From Hypomesus transpacificus (taxonomy: Eukaryota > Chordata > Actinopteri > Osmeriformes > Osmeridae): 64,000 nucleotides of DNA. Location: the NCBI RefSeq assembly GCF_021917145.1, contig NC_061076.1:3919486-3983485 (forward strand). The letters run 5' to 3'. Each line of letters starts with the position of its first letter. The first letter of the stretch is position 1. Below the pieces are notes generated by a model. The model was not told where the DNA came from and did no database searches. It worked only from the letters and a program-made list of their open reading frames with translations. This document shows, in pieces, positions 36,057-46,211 of the stretch. The position numbers were made by a program, and so were the translations under genes.

Positions 36057-37717
36057 CAGTGCCCTCCAAAAGTATTGGAACAGTGAGGCCAATTCCTTTA
36101 TTTTTGCTGTAGACTGAAAACATTTGGGCTTGACATCAAACGATGAATGTGAAACCAGAGATCAACGTTTCAGCTTTTATTTCCAGGTATTTACATCAGG
36201 ATCTGATGCACAAATTAGAAAATATCACCTTTTTGTTCGAACCCACCCATTTGTCACGTGAGCAAAAGTATTGGAACATGTGACTGACAGGTGTGTTTTG
36301 TTGCCCAGGTGTGTCCTATTACATACATTATTCAATCAATAAATACCACTGAATGTCTACACTCAGGTTCAGATTGGGTAAGATAGGTTTTGTCTATGCA
36401 GACTGTATTCAGAGGTGAAAACAACATGAAAACCAGAGCGCTGTCTTTGGGTGAAAAACAAGCAATTGTGAGTCTTAGAGAAGATGGAAAATCAATCAGA
36501 GCCATTGCAGAAACATTGGCCATAGCCAGTACAACCATTTGGAATGTCCTGAAGAAGAAGAAAACTACTGGTGTACTAAGTAACAGACGTCGAACAGGTA
36601 GACCAAGGAAAACATCAGCAGTTGATGACAGAAACATTGTGAGAGCTGTAAAGAAAGACCCTAAAACAACTGTTAGTGAGATCAGCAACAACCTCCAGAT
36701 GGCAGGAGTGAAGGTATCACTATCTACTGTTCGCAGAAGACTTCATGAACAAAAGTACAAGGGCTACACCAGAAGATGCAAACCACTCATTAGCAAGAAG
36801 AATAGGAAGGCCAGGCTGGAATTTGCCAAAAAGTACAGAGATGAACCTCAAAAATTCTGGGACAAAGTTTTATGGACTGATGAGACAAAGATTAACTTTT
36901 ACCAAAGTGATGGAAAGGCTAAAGTTTGGAGAAAGAAAGGAACTGCTCATGATCCCAAACACACAAGCTCATCTGTGAAACACGGTGGAGGTAATGTCAT
37001 GGCTTGGGCTTGCATGGCTTCTTCTGGGACGGGCTCATTAATCTTCATTGAGGATGTAACACATGATGGCAGCAGCAAAATGAACTCGGGAGTCTACAGA
37101 AACATTTTGTCTGCCAATTTAAGGAAAGATGCAACCAAACTGATTGGCAGAGCCTTCATCATGCAGCAAGATAACGACCCAAAACACACTGCCAAAACAA
37201 CAAAGGAGTTCATCAGGGGCAAGAAATGGAAGGTATTAGACTGGCCAAGTCAATCTCCAGACTTAAACCCTATAGAGCATGCATTTTACCTGCTTAAGAG
37301 GAGACTGAAGGGAGGAACCCCACAAAACAAACAACAACTGAAAGAGGCTGCAGTGAAAGCCTGGGAAAGCATCAAAAAGGAAGAATGCAAAAGTTTGGTG
37401 ACGTCAATGGGTCACAGACTTGCTGCAGTTATTGAAAGCAAAGGATTTGCAACTAAATATTAAGTCTTATTCACTTAAATATGTTTTAAGTATATCTGTT
37501 CCAATACTTTTGATCACATGACAAATGGGTGGATTCAAACAAAATGTGATATTTTCTTAGTTGTGCATCAGATCCTGATGTAAATACCTGGAAATAAAAG
37601 CTGAAACGTTGATCTCTGGTCTCACGTTCATTATTTGATGTCAAGCCCAAATGTTTTCAGTCTACAGCAAAAATAAAGGAATTCGCCTCACTGTTCCAAT
37701 ACTTTTGGAGGGCACTG
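36057..37717 (+). mobile_element. complete Tc1/mariner transposon with intact transposase
   Basis: 1661 bp flanked by TA duplications (36055-36056 and 37718-37719). Terminal inverted repeats are about 222 and 220 bp (36057-36278 and 37498-37717). Each carries the core CAAAAGTATTGGAACA at both its outer and inner end, the IR/DR arrangement of the Sleeping Beauty-like fish group. The ends begin CAGTGCCCTCCAAAAG. It sits about 480 bases past the zc3h7a stop and 600 bases from the snn stop, so it may fall in or beside 3' UTRs. The two repeats differ at a modest number of positions, but the ORF is uninterrupted. Confidence 0.97.
36426..37463 (+). CDS. Tc1-like transposase, apparently intact
   Basis: 345 residues from the ATG at 36426, the start homologous to other Tc1 proteins (M-K-T-R-A-L-S); an in-frame ATG at 36390 would add 12 residues. 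An N-terminal paired-like helix-turn-helix region occupies residues 1-110 with a G-R-P-R AT-hook-like motif at 58-61. The catalytic domain has D152 (W-T-D-E-T-K), D249 (Q-Q-D-N-D-P-K-H) and E284 (N-P-I-E-H). Thirty-four residues separate the last two, the DD34E signature. It cuts and pastes DNA at TA sites after binding the repeats. There is no stop or frameshift, and a glycine-rich box (H-G-G-G-N-V-M-A-W) is present. Activity is possible but not shown. Confidence 0.97.
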   Translation: MKTRALSLGEKQAIVSLREDGKSIRAIAETLAIASTTIWNVLKKKKTTGVLSNRRRTGRPRKTSAVDDRNIVRAVKKDPKTTVSEISNNLQMAGVKVSLSTVRRRLHEQKYKGYTRRCKPLISKKNRKARLEFAKKYRDEPQKFWDKVLWTDETKINFYQSDGKAKVWRKKGTAHDPKHTSSSVKHGGGNVMAWACMASSGTGSLIFIEDVTHDGSSKMNSGVYRNILSANLRKDATKLIGRAFIMQQDNDPKHTAKTTKEFIRGKKWKVLDWPSQSPDLNPIEHAFYLLKRRLKGGTPQNKQQLKEAAVKAWESIKKEECKSLVTSMGHRLAAVIESKGFATKY

Positions 37718-37719
37718 TA

Positions 37720-38313
37720 TTTCTTTCATAGATGACTGAAACCCAACCATTTTGAAGAACTTTTATTTCTGGATTTGTTTTTGCCAGGCAAACGGCTTCA
37801 AATAAGTGAAGTTAAATCATGTGCATTATTTGGAAACACAACATGCAGAGAAACATGAATAGGAATTTACAGTTGCATCAACTTGATAACTTGATAGTTC
37901 TTATGGTGCATGCAATAGCCCACGTTAGGTTATACTAGAGATAAACAATGCTTGTAAATAGACTAGTCCAAGTATTCTACACAAACTATGTAGTGTGTCA
38001 TAACTGTACACATTTTCACAGATTAATTATTAATACAAAGCAAACCATTATAAAATCAAGGCATGGCATTTAACTCATCGTATGCGTTAGGTTCGAGTGA
38101 TACACATTGGCCGTATGTCCACTTCATTGGCCTTTCAGAAGTCTCACAATTTAAAATCCATTTTGGAAACCAACACAAACTCAACTGTCAAACGTTACTT
38201 CACATGATTCAATGAATTCAGTTTATAGCCTGCGATACAAAGACAAACAAGGAAACGCATGGCTTGTCATTGTTAATTGTTGTGATGAACAGATCACGTG
38301 CAATAGCATAGGC
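37720..38313 (-). other. probable snn 3' UTR
   Basis: AT-rich, with no open frame of interest. An AATAAA signal on the minus strand at 37762-37767 would give snn a 3' UTR of roughly 550 bases, ending close to the Tc1 right terminus. Confidence 0.5.
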
Positions 38314-38604
38314 CTACTGCAATTTCACCACAAATGGATGGCTCAGTTGGCTGTGATTCTCACCATTAGGATTGAGCTTTGATTTGTGCTCAGCGTGAGG
38401 GTCTCTTGAGTACTGCACCATGAGAAAGGGCTCTTTAGTCTCACCCTCACCCACTATGCTTTCTTCATCCTCTGACTGGCCAATACGTTGCAAGCGCAAG
38501 TAGCACCAACATCCACAGATGAGCGCTCCCAAAGCAGCGACAGCTATGAGGATTACGAGGACTGTAACCACCCCAGTGGTAGGGCTGTGATCCACGATTG
38601 GCAT
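38314..38604 (-). CDS. snn: stannin
   Basis: A single-exon 96-residue protein (human stannin: 88). The first 40 residues are nearly those of mammalian stannin: M-P-I-V-D-H-S-P-T-T-G, one transmembrane helix at about residues 10-36, then C-W-C (C32, C34) and Y-L-R-L-Q-R-I. The acidic S-E-D-E-E-S-I-V-G linker follows, then E-P-F-L-M-V-Q-Y. The C-terminal 30 residues diverge and are longer. Stannin is a small mitochondrial/endomembrane protein linked to alkyltin sensitivity through the Cys pair; C30 here is an extra cysteine beside it. A non-coding first exon probably ends at 39082 (AATG|GTAAGC on the minus strand). It is head to head with litaf. Confidence 0.96.
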   Translation of the reverse strand: MPIVDHSPTTGVVTVLVILIAVAALGALICGCWCYLRLQRIGQSEDEESIVGEGETKEPFLMVQYSRDPHAEHKSKLNPNGENHSQLSHPFVVKLQ

Positions 38605-38810
38605 ATCGTTAACAGAAAGGTAGCTAGGTAAGTACCTAAAACAGAGAATTAAACCTGAATTATCTTAGCCGATTTAACCACATCATATTGACGTTGCCCA
38701 ACATAGAAAAATAAGAGAAAGACATCAAGCAAGCATGGGAATAAATCACTATTATAAGATCATATCTGATTGATTTCATAGGCCCTATTTGTTTCATTCC
38801 CATAAAACAC

Positions 38811-38974
38811 TCAGGGACCCCGTCCTGCGTGTTTTAGATGTTTCCCTCTTCCAACACCCCTGATTAAAATATATGGATTGTTATTAAGCTCAGCAAAAGC
38901 CTGGTAACGACCATTCATTTGTAGAGGTGTGTTGGAAGAGGGAAACATAAAACGTGCAGGACGGGGGGTCCCTG
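38811..38974. mobile_element. fold-back MITE, 164 bp
   Basis: Two arms of about 46 bp (38811-38857 and 38927-38974) are inverted copies: TCAGGGACCCC...CTCTTCCAACAC against GTGTTGGAAGAG...GGGGTCCCTGA. The loop is about 70 bp. The sequence type (TTTCCCTCTTCCAACAC) is a very common fish hAT-related MITE. It lies in the snn first intron. Confidence 0.75.
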
Positions 38975-39082
38975 ACTGAGGACCAGGGTTGAGCACCACT
39001 ATGCTAGTACTCAAGTATCATCAATATGAGTTAGCCATAGCTTATAACTTAGAATAGCCCATGAAAAACAGCACTGCTTACC

Positions 39083-39874
39083 ATTAACGGTGGTCTTGCA
39101 TCGATAAATCTGGTATGTCGACGTATGTTTAACAAGTATACTGATATTTCATGACTGCGAGAGCTTCTCCGAATTCGTATTTGCCTTTTTATGCATGCCA
39201 GCTGGTCTATGATGCGTCTCCGTGTGAATGTCCGACTGTAGCAGAATTAAGACAATCTTACAGTGTGCAGGAAATTACCTTGATATAGATATCTGACGGT
39301 AAGCAAAATACTTATGTAGATGTAACGACACCTTTCACAGCACGGTCTACTACCTACTTTACAGGTGTCAATGCTACCAGCGGCTTTATGTGAGTGTAGA
39401 GCTCGCGGGCGGCACACTAGGTGAGCATCAGTTTAACAAAATCGTTGGCCAAAACAGTTGAGAATAAACTGGGGTTTATATTTGGACTGCAACTTAGCCG
39501 GCAAAGACCGATGTGTTTCGCCGTTTTTCATCGCATGGCTGTCAATTGCTCTTGCCAATTTAAAATAATTAAAAGTCCAACTCCTTGGAACTTGGACTAT
39601 AACTGGCTCTCTCAGGGTTTCAAACCGAGTGCACTTATTGTTCTCTTGCAGCTGTACTTAAAATACATGATTGGATGATCAGATCAAAGTAAACACCCCA
39701 TGAACCTTCTACTCCAATGATTTTGAAGAAGGCAAGCAGGCATGGGACGTACTTGTCAAGCAAAGAGGAAGTTGGTAAATGAGAACCTCTTCATTCCACG
39801 TCAGGCTTTGATCGACTGTAAACAAATACTTGTCAAGGAAAGGAAGTGTAGCAGCGATCGGAACTGAGTTAAAG
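39083..39874. promoter_or_regulatory. divergent promoter interval between snn and litaf
   Basis: snn's non-coding first exon is read leftward and ends at 39082; its start should lie between there and about 39400. litaf's likely first exon ends at AAAG|GCAAGT after 39874, a donor with the consensus of rare GC-AG introns. No TATA box is obvious. The interval has open frames of no recognisable content. Confidence 0.45.
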
Positions 39875-40366
39875 GCAAGTCAAGCTATGGTTTATTCTAA
39901 CCAAATTGTAGCTACATTTTAGTGATAGCTGATTGGCTTTGACAGTACTAGATTTTTTCTTTGACCAAGTTAACAATAACGCTAGCTAGCAAACGATACC
40001 TTAACGCAAAATGCCTGGCTAGCTAACATTACTAGCTAGCATTTTTTTTACCGTAAGTTTGCTGAGTGTTATACATTATGTTGGCTTAACATTTGATAAT
40101 GTTGTATTACTATATAGCTAGCAGGCTAGTAGGAGCCAGCTGGTTACTAGGAAATTGTTCCATGGATCTCTAGTTTGGTTTCAGGTTAAAAACTGGTCAC
40201 AGCTGTCGGGTACGAATATCCTATCCAGCCTCATTGATTTACATATATTCATACTTAAGGCCATTTGTTTTTCTCTCTTGGAAATCTTGTTCTCATAGCT
40301 TCTGTAAAAATTGCAAGTGCGCCACCGCTGGAGACAGCTGAATTTGTTCGAATAGCTTCTGTAAAC

Positions 40367-41168
<802 letters not shown>

Positions 41169-41642
41169 AAACATGTTTTTAACATCCAACAGCACATCTA
41201 GGCCGAAGTCGACTCACCTTAAAATTTGTTAATTTAAATGAGTCATTTGAGTCCAAATGTGTAACATGATAGGGATGAGAATGTATAATCATAATTCACT
41301 GTAAGCCAATCATTGTAATTCGTGTTGTGGACATTATTTTTGTTGTATTTTTATCTCATTATGAAAGACTGTACATAGTTTAAGTCATGTCTGTCTGTTG
41401 TAGCAAAATACAGTTATTGCCATAAGCTTAATCAGTAATAGTCTAAGTTATAGTAGTTTTTATGTTTGGCCTCCTCAACCACCAAAAGACAAATGTATAA
41501 AAACCCATTTTGCGATTGTGTCAATTGCCACAAATGGAACAAAAATGAGTATACACATTGTTCAGATTTTATTATGATGTAACTCCGATAAGCACAAATA
41601 AATTTACATAGTTTACATATACATTTGTGTGTGTCTTAATGT

Positions 41643-41703
41643 TTTTCAAGTTATGTTAAAGAGTATGGGAACTGTTCCCATACTCTTTAACATAACTTGA
41701 AAA
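41643..41703. repeat. perfect 61-bp palindrome between litaf and rmi2
   Basis: Two 30-bp arms pair perfectly around a single central T at 41673; the arms begin TTTTCAAGTTATG. It lies about 40 bases after litaf's AATAAA and about 110 bases past the rmi2 stop. The nearest rmi2-strand AATAAA I see is at 41568-41573, so the rmi2 transcript would contain the hairpin. A 28-bp direct repeat adjoins it at 41697-41752. Confidence 0.97.
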
Positions 41704-41752
41704 CAACAGCCACCTGGAAGAGGCTTGAAAACAACATCCACCTGGAAGAGGC
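41697..41752 (+). repeat. 28-bp tandem duplication next to the palindrome
   Basis: CTTGAAAACAACAGCCACCT and its continuation GGAAGAGG are repeated head to tail (41697-41724, 41725-41752) with one G/T difference. The first copy shares its opening bases with the palindrome's right arm, so the two structures overlap. Confidence 0.93.
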
Positions 41753-41809
41753 AACAAAATATAGTTAAATTCATGTAAATTGTCTAGCAGAAAACTCCCC
41801 ACAGAGGCA

Positions 41810-42330
41810 TCATTGTGTAAGCACTTTCTGAATGTCTTCCACCTCAAACTTCCACATTCTTCTGTGCATCTCCGAAAGTCCACCAAGGTTAGCCATCTTA
41901 ACTCCACGCAAAACAGGTTCGGGAGAGAGTGCTTGGATGACACCCATCACCATAAAATACTCCCCTGGAAGACAAAGATCACAAAACTAGCTACGTTGCT
42001 TGTTAAACAGCAAAGAGGCGAGCAAAAGATAATCTCACCTTGACATAAATCTGATTTGCCTTTGGGAATATTTCTGACTCCGTTCACAACAAAAGTCCCC
42101 GTCTCATCCAAAAGGCGCGCCGAGTTCTCCGAAATCATTTCTAGCACTGTTCCTTGCATCCAAATAACAGACACTACAAGTGTACTACTTTTGGCTTGAC
42201 ACAGGTTTTTTATATTACATTCCATTTTTCCTTGGTATCCGTAGCAACATTGACCATCTCTTAGTTGACTCGAAAAAACCTTTACTGGGAAAGCTCGTTT
42301 TTTATCTACTAGGTATTTTTCTTTATCCAT
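41810..42330 (-). CDS. rmi2: RecQ-mediated genome instability protein 2
   Basis: Two coding exons on the minus strand, 42330-42039 and 41964-41810, joined in frame, 148 residues (human RMI2: 147, also two coding exons). An OB-fold is indicated by V-W-M-Q-G-T-V-L-E-M, then A-R-L-L-D-E-T-G-T-F and G-V-R-N-I-P-K-G. Exon 2 gives F-M-V-M-G-V-I-Q-A-L-S-P-E-P and M-W-K-F-E-V-E-D-I-Q. RMI2 joins RMI1, topoisomerase III-alpha and the BLM helicase to dissolve double Holliday junctions. The N-terminus (M-D-K-E-K-Y-L) differs from mammals, as expected for this poorly conserved tail. It is tail to tail with litaf and head to head with the ZBED-type gene. Confidence 0.94.
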
Positions 42331-42869
42331 ACTTTTCAGATGGTGTTTAACAATGTGCGCGCGTAGAAATTAAGTGGCAGCCCGGATATGGTTGGTTTTC
42401 ACAATAAAGGTTCCTACATCTGCAATATTTGTTGCCTACCACAATCACTTCTTTTACAACATAGCAAAATCACAGCTGTATATAATTATATTTTACATTG
42501 TTGAGGAATTCAAACAGGCGGTCAGACAGATGTCAGATTTAGGGTTAGTCCCTGTATGCTTGGTCTTTCCACCACCAGTGACCAGTCATCACCAGTGCTA
42601 GTCCATTTCAACGATAGACTTGTTCTATAATAAGTAGCCTACCGTTTTATTTTTTATTTAACCCAAAACTGATTGTTTCACGCGTTTACGCAGATAGCAG
42701 TACTGTCAAACGGAGACATGTTGGCCAATCTGTCTGCCGTGACCTAACTATGGCCGTGACCCGTTGAATTCCAGATTCAAACATACGTCATCAAACTGCG
42801 CTGTGTTTGCTTATGAATGAACAGCCATTCTCTGGAACGGCTCTAGGTGTTTCACAATAATTATAAACG
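42331..42869. promoter_or_regulatory. divergent promoter interval between rmi2 and the ZBED-type gene
   Basis: rmi2 starts leftward at 42330. A non-coding exon of the plus-strand gene appears to end at AACG|GTAAGT after 42869, with the next exon starting at 43105. A TGCGCGCG patch lies close to the rmi2 start. Confidence 0.45.
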
Positions 42870-43112
42870 GTAAGTTCACTGATTATCCTACCCCAGTTAT
42901 GTAATATAAATCGTCTAACTGTACTGACTTGTCATAGCTACAGCATTCAATCAAACGTCGTCGTATCACAGTGTAAACGCTTCCTTTGCTTTGTTTTTAA
43001 AGCTAACGAAAGAGCTAGCTATCTAGTATCCCGTTGTGTTTCCCCTATTGGTAGCGTTAGTTAATTACATTTACAAAAGTAGCTTTTTGTTTTTTGCTTT
43101 GCAGGCTAAAAT

Positions 43113-45460
43113 ATGACTGAAGCTAAGAGAGCCTTCTCACTGGTGTGGGACCATTTCACCCTGGTGAACCCCAGGAAAGTCCAGTGCTCCCTTTGCTCTC
43201 AATGCCTCAGCTTTAACAAGAACACCTCGGCCATGCTCAGACATCTGCGGTCCAGACACCCCAGTGAGGCTTGGTACAACACCAGTAATCCTAGTTCTGG
43301 GGTCCTGGCCATGTTCCCCAACTGTTCTGGAACCCTCTCCACATTCCCTAGTGGTTCTGGAACCCTCCCTGTGCTCTCTAACAGCTCTGGAACCTTCACA
43401 ACGTTCTCGAATACCGCAATAGGACTCAGCTCACCATTGACCAGTTCTTCTGGGATTAACCCAACGTTAAGTCCCAACAGTTTGACAGCACACGGTGGCT
43501 TAAGTATGTCCTATTTCAAGTGAAACAAAAACATTAAAATGTTTACTTTGTCAAAAAATATATAGTATTTGACAGTTGACACTTTTTTCTTTTTATGTAT
43601 TCCTTGATTGTCTCAGCCTTTTCCACCAGACAAGAGGACTTGGATGACGCCCTCATCAACATGCTAATCAAAGACTGCCAGCCATGCTCATTGGTGGAAG
43701 ATGAAGGGTTCTCTGCTTTTGTTATGAAGCTTGACCCAGATTATGTCCTCCCCACTAAGAAGGCCCTGAAGACTCGGGTGGCTTCACAGTGTGACATCAT
43801 CAATGACAGTGTGGCTTCAGAGGTGGAGCGTGCTGACTTCATCAGTCTGACATCAGACACCTGGACATCCACAAGCATGAACACCTATGTCTCAGTGACA
43901 GGCCACCTAGTGACAGAGGCTTCCCAGCTCTGCACCTTCCTCCTGGGGGTGTGCAGGCTGCCAGAAAACCACAAGGCTGTCCACCTGGAAGAGGCTAGGA
44001 ACCAACTGGTGGCCAGCAGGGGACTCCACAGTAAAGTAGCCGCCTTTGTCACAGAGACCAGCGATAACATGTCCACCATGCTGCAGAAGCTAGGTGTCCT
44101 TCTGCTGCCCTCTTTTGCTCACGTGCTGAACCAGGTGGTGAAGATGTCCATGGAGGCCACCACAGAGCTGCAGGAGATCCGGTCGCAGGCTCGGACTATC
44201 GTGGCGTTCTTCAAATCCAACCCCGTGGCCAAGGAGCGCCTAGCTGCGGTGCAGAAACAGCTTAACCGCCCTGGCCAGAAGCTGCTACTGGAGGTGGAGT
44301 CCAGGTAGGTTCATAGGCCTTGCGTCGGGTGGTAGCCTAGATCTACTGCAGGAAGGTAGGCCTCGGATAGGTTAGGTTAGTAGGTCTTGTGCGAGTAGGT
44401 AGGTTTAATTGATGTAGCCTGCCTCAGCTAAGATAGCTTAAAATCCATAGATGGAGATGCTTGAGAAGTATGTTTATGTATTTGCATTACTTTGTTCAGG
44501 TGGAACAGCTCCTTCTCCATGCTGCAGTGCCTGTTCCACCAGCGCGAGGCTGTGGCAGCATCCCTCAGCACTCTGGACACAGACATCAGCCCCCTGGGCT
44601 CGGCTGACTACGAGGTCATCCACCAGTGTCTGGGTGTGTTGGACCCCTTCCACCAGGCCACTGGAGAGCTGGCCTCAGAGAGGCGCGTCTCTGCCTCCAA
44701 GATCATCCCTCTGGTCCGCATGCTGAGGGTCATCCTGATGGAGAAGCGCTCCACCTCTGTTCCCAGCCACCCCACAGCTGCACAGCTGTCCTCCCACCTG
44801 CAGAGGGCACTGCAGACCAGCTGCGGTTCAGTAGAGTCGGAGCCCGTGCTGGCCCTGGCCACCCTCCTGGACCCACGGTTTAAAGTGCTGGCGTTCGGGA
44901 ACCCTGGCTGTGCTCAAGATGCCGTCAAGCAGCTGACTTCCGAGTGTGCTGTCCTGATCAGGGTCAACTCTGTCAAGTCCCAGTCGTCCCCGTCCAAGGC
45001 TTCCGCCTCTCCCGCTTCACCCGTCGCCAAACACACCGCCACCTGGACGATGGAGACGGCCGCGGACGACGCCACGGCAACGCCAGCGAGGCTCGCGAGC
45101 GAGCTCGGTGGTGCCGCCACCGGTTGCCAAAGTGGGGGGTTGTGGGAGATGTTCGACAGCAAGGTCGGCGAGACGCAGAGCGTGCAGAGCAGCACGGCGG
45201 ACGCGGCGGTGGAAGTGCAGCGCTACCTGAGCGACACCTACCTGCACCGCGGGGAGAACCCCATGCACTACTGGGAGAGGCACAGCAAGGTGTACCCCCA
45301 CCTCTTCAGCCTGGCCAGGAAGTACCTGAGCGTGCCCGCCTCAGCGCTGCCCTGCCACCGCCTCTTCACTAAGGCTGGGGAGGTGTTCAATAAGAGGAGG
45401 AGTTGTCTGAGTATGAACGCCGTGGAACACATCATGCTGCTCAACGAAGGGCTGGTTTAA
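43113..45460 (+). CDS. ZBED-type protein, domesticated hAT transposase
   Basis: Exons 43113-43503, 43617-44304 and 44500-45460 give 679 residues. A BED zinc finger is at residues 8-50 (C25, C28, H44, H49). A Ser/Gly/Thr-rich linker (about 60-125) is made of degenerate 12-residue units. An hAT RNase H-like core follows, with D211 (T-S-D-T-W-T) and D280 (T-S-D-N-M). A hAT dimerisation domain at the C-terminus contains N-P-M-H-Y-W, Y-P-H-L-F-S-L-A-R-K-Y-L-S-V-P-A and N-K-R-R-S-C-L-S. Where hAT enzymes usually have C-x-x-H, this protein has S-F-A-H, and S-E-R-x-F-S is C-H-R-L-F-T. These changes, the GC-rich final exon, the conventional introns with a 5' UTR exon and the absence of terminal repeats nearby argue for a host gene of the ZBED1-like group rather than a mobile copy. 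Probable role: nuclear DNA binding. Confidence 0.85.
43292..43470 (+). repeat. degenerate 36-bp coding repeat in the ZBED-type linker
   Basis: Units of about 36 bases built around TTCTGGAACCCTC encode S-G-T-L-x-x-F-x-N-x. Four or five are recognisable, with decreasing similarity. They lengthen the linker between the BED finger and the transposase-like core. Confidence 0.7.
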
Positions 45461-45528
45461 ATTCTTGTGGTCAGTTTGTGAGTAGGTGGTCAGTCAACAG
45501 GATACCGTATCAATTTATTTGATTGTAA

Positions 45529-45543
45529 CCACTAGAGGGCAGC
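45529..45543 (+). promoter_or_regulatory. CTCF consensus motif, perfect match
   Basis: CCACTAGAGGGCAGC fits all 15 positions of CCASYAGRKGGCRSY. It lies about 70 bases after the ZBED-type stop, at the end of the compact gene cluster. Fish repeats can carry this string, so occupancy needs data. Confidence 0.5.
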
Positions 45544-45645
45544 ATTACAATGTCTCACTGAGCTAGTTCTACTGATTATACTGTTGGTTGTCAAGAACAA
45601 AATAATTATTCCTGCTAATAGTTATGTACTACTTTTGACTTCAGG

Positions 45646-46211
45646 GGCCTATACTACGAAGCAGGTTTTAAGGTTAGCAAAGGAACTTCAGATTTAACCC
45701 TGGGTTAAATGATCAGATGAGTATCATCCTGAAACAGAGACTGATTAAAACATCAAAAGCCTTGTACTCGTTGGCTTTATAAGATTAGTAAATTAGCCTA
45801 TTTAGCGGTTTGAATTATGTTTTTACGTTTACATTTCGTCATTTAGCAGACACTTATCCAGTGCGACTTACAGTAAGTACAGGGACATTCTCCCCGAGGC
45901 AAGTAGGGTGAAGTGCCTTACCCAAGGACACAACGTAATGTGCACCAGCCGGGAATCGAACTGGCAACCTTCAGATTACTAGCCCGATGCTCTACCCACT
46001 CAGCCACCTGACTCTGACTTTTTATACATGTTCCGTATTTGTTTCCAAGAGTTTTTAACACTGTCATGCAGTTGAAAGAATGGGGCTTAACAGCATAAGA
46101 ATACATGTCAGGAACACACTCATTTAATGGAATAGGCTACACAATGTATTTGCCAGCTTTCCTTTGGCAACAGCAACGGTGTAATATTAAACTTGCTTCG
46201 TAGAATAGGCC
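45646..46211. mobile_element. MITE with 5-bp target duplication and nested SINE
   Basis: Inverted ends GGCCTATACTACGAAGC and GCTTCGTAGAATAGGCC (one mismatch) are flanked by TCAGG on both sides (45641-45645, 46212-46216). Without the inner SINE the element is about 380 bp. It has no coding capacity. The TIR type is common in fish MITEs; I do not assign a superfamily. Confidence 0.8.
45829..46014 (-). repeat. tRNA-derived SINE nested in the MITE
   Basis: On the minus strand an A-box-like GTGGCTGAGTGGGTAGAG and a B box GGTTGCCAGTTCGATTC head the element. A body follows that ends GGATAAGTGTCTGCTAAATG, the conserved 3' part of a widespread fish SINE. Its insertion inside the MITE shows that the MITE is older. 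Confidence 0.8.

Noticed and set aside
36332-36691. 119-codon minus-strand frame over the Tc1 element
   Set aside because: Antisense shadow of the transposase gene.
44944-45372. 142-codon plus-strand frame in the last ZBED exon
   Set aside because: Shadow frame of the GC-rich coding exon; the hAT dimerisation domain is in the other frame.
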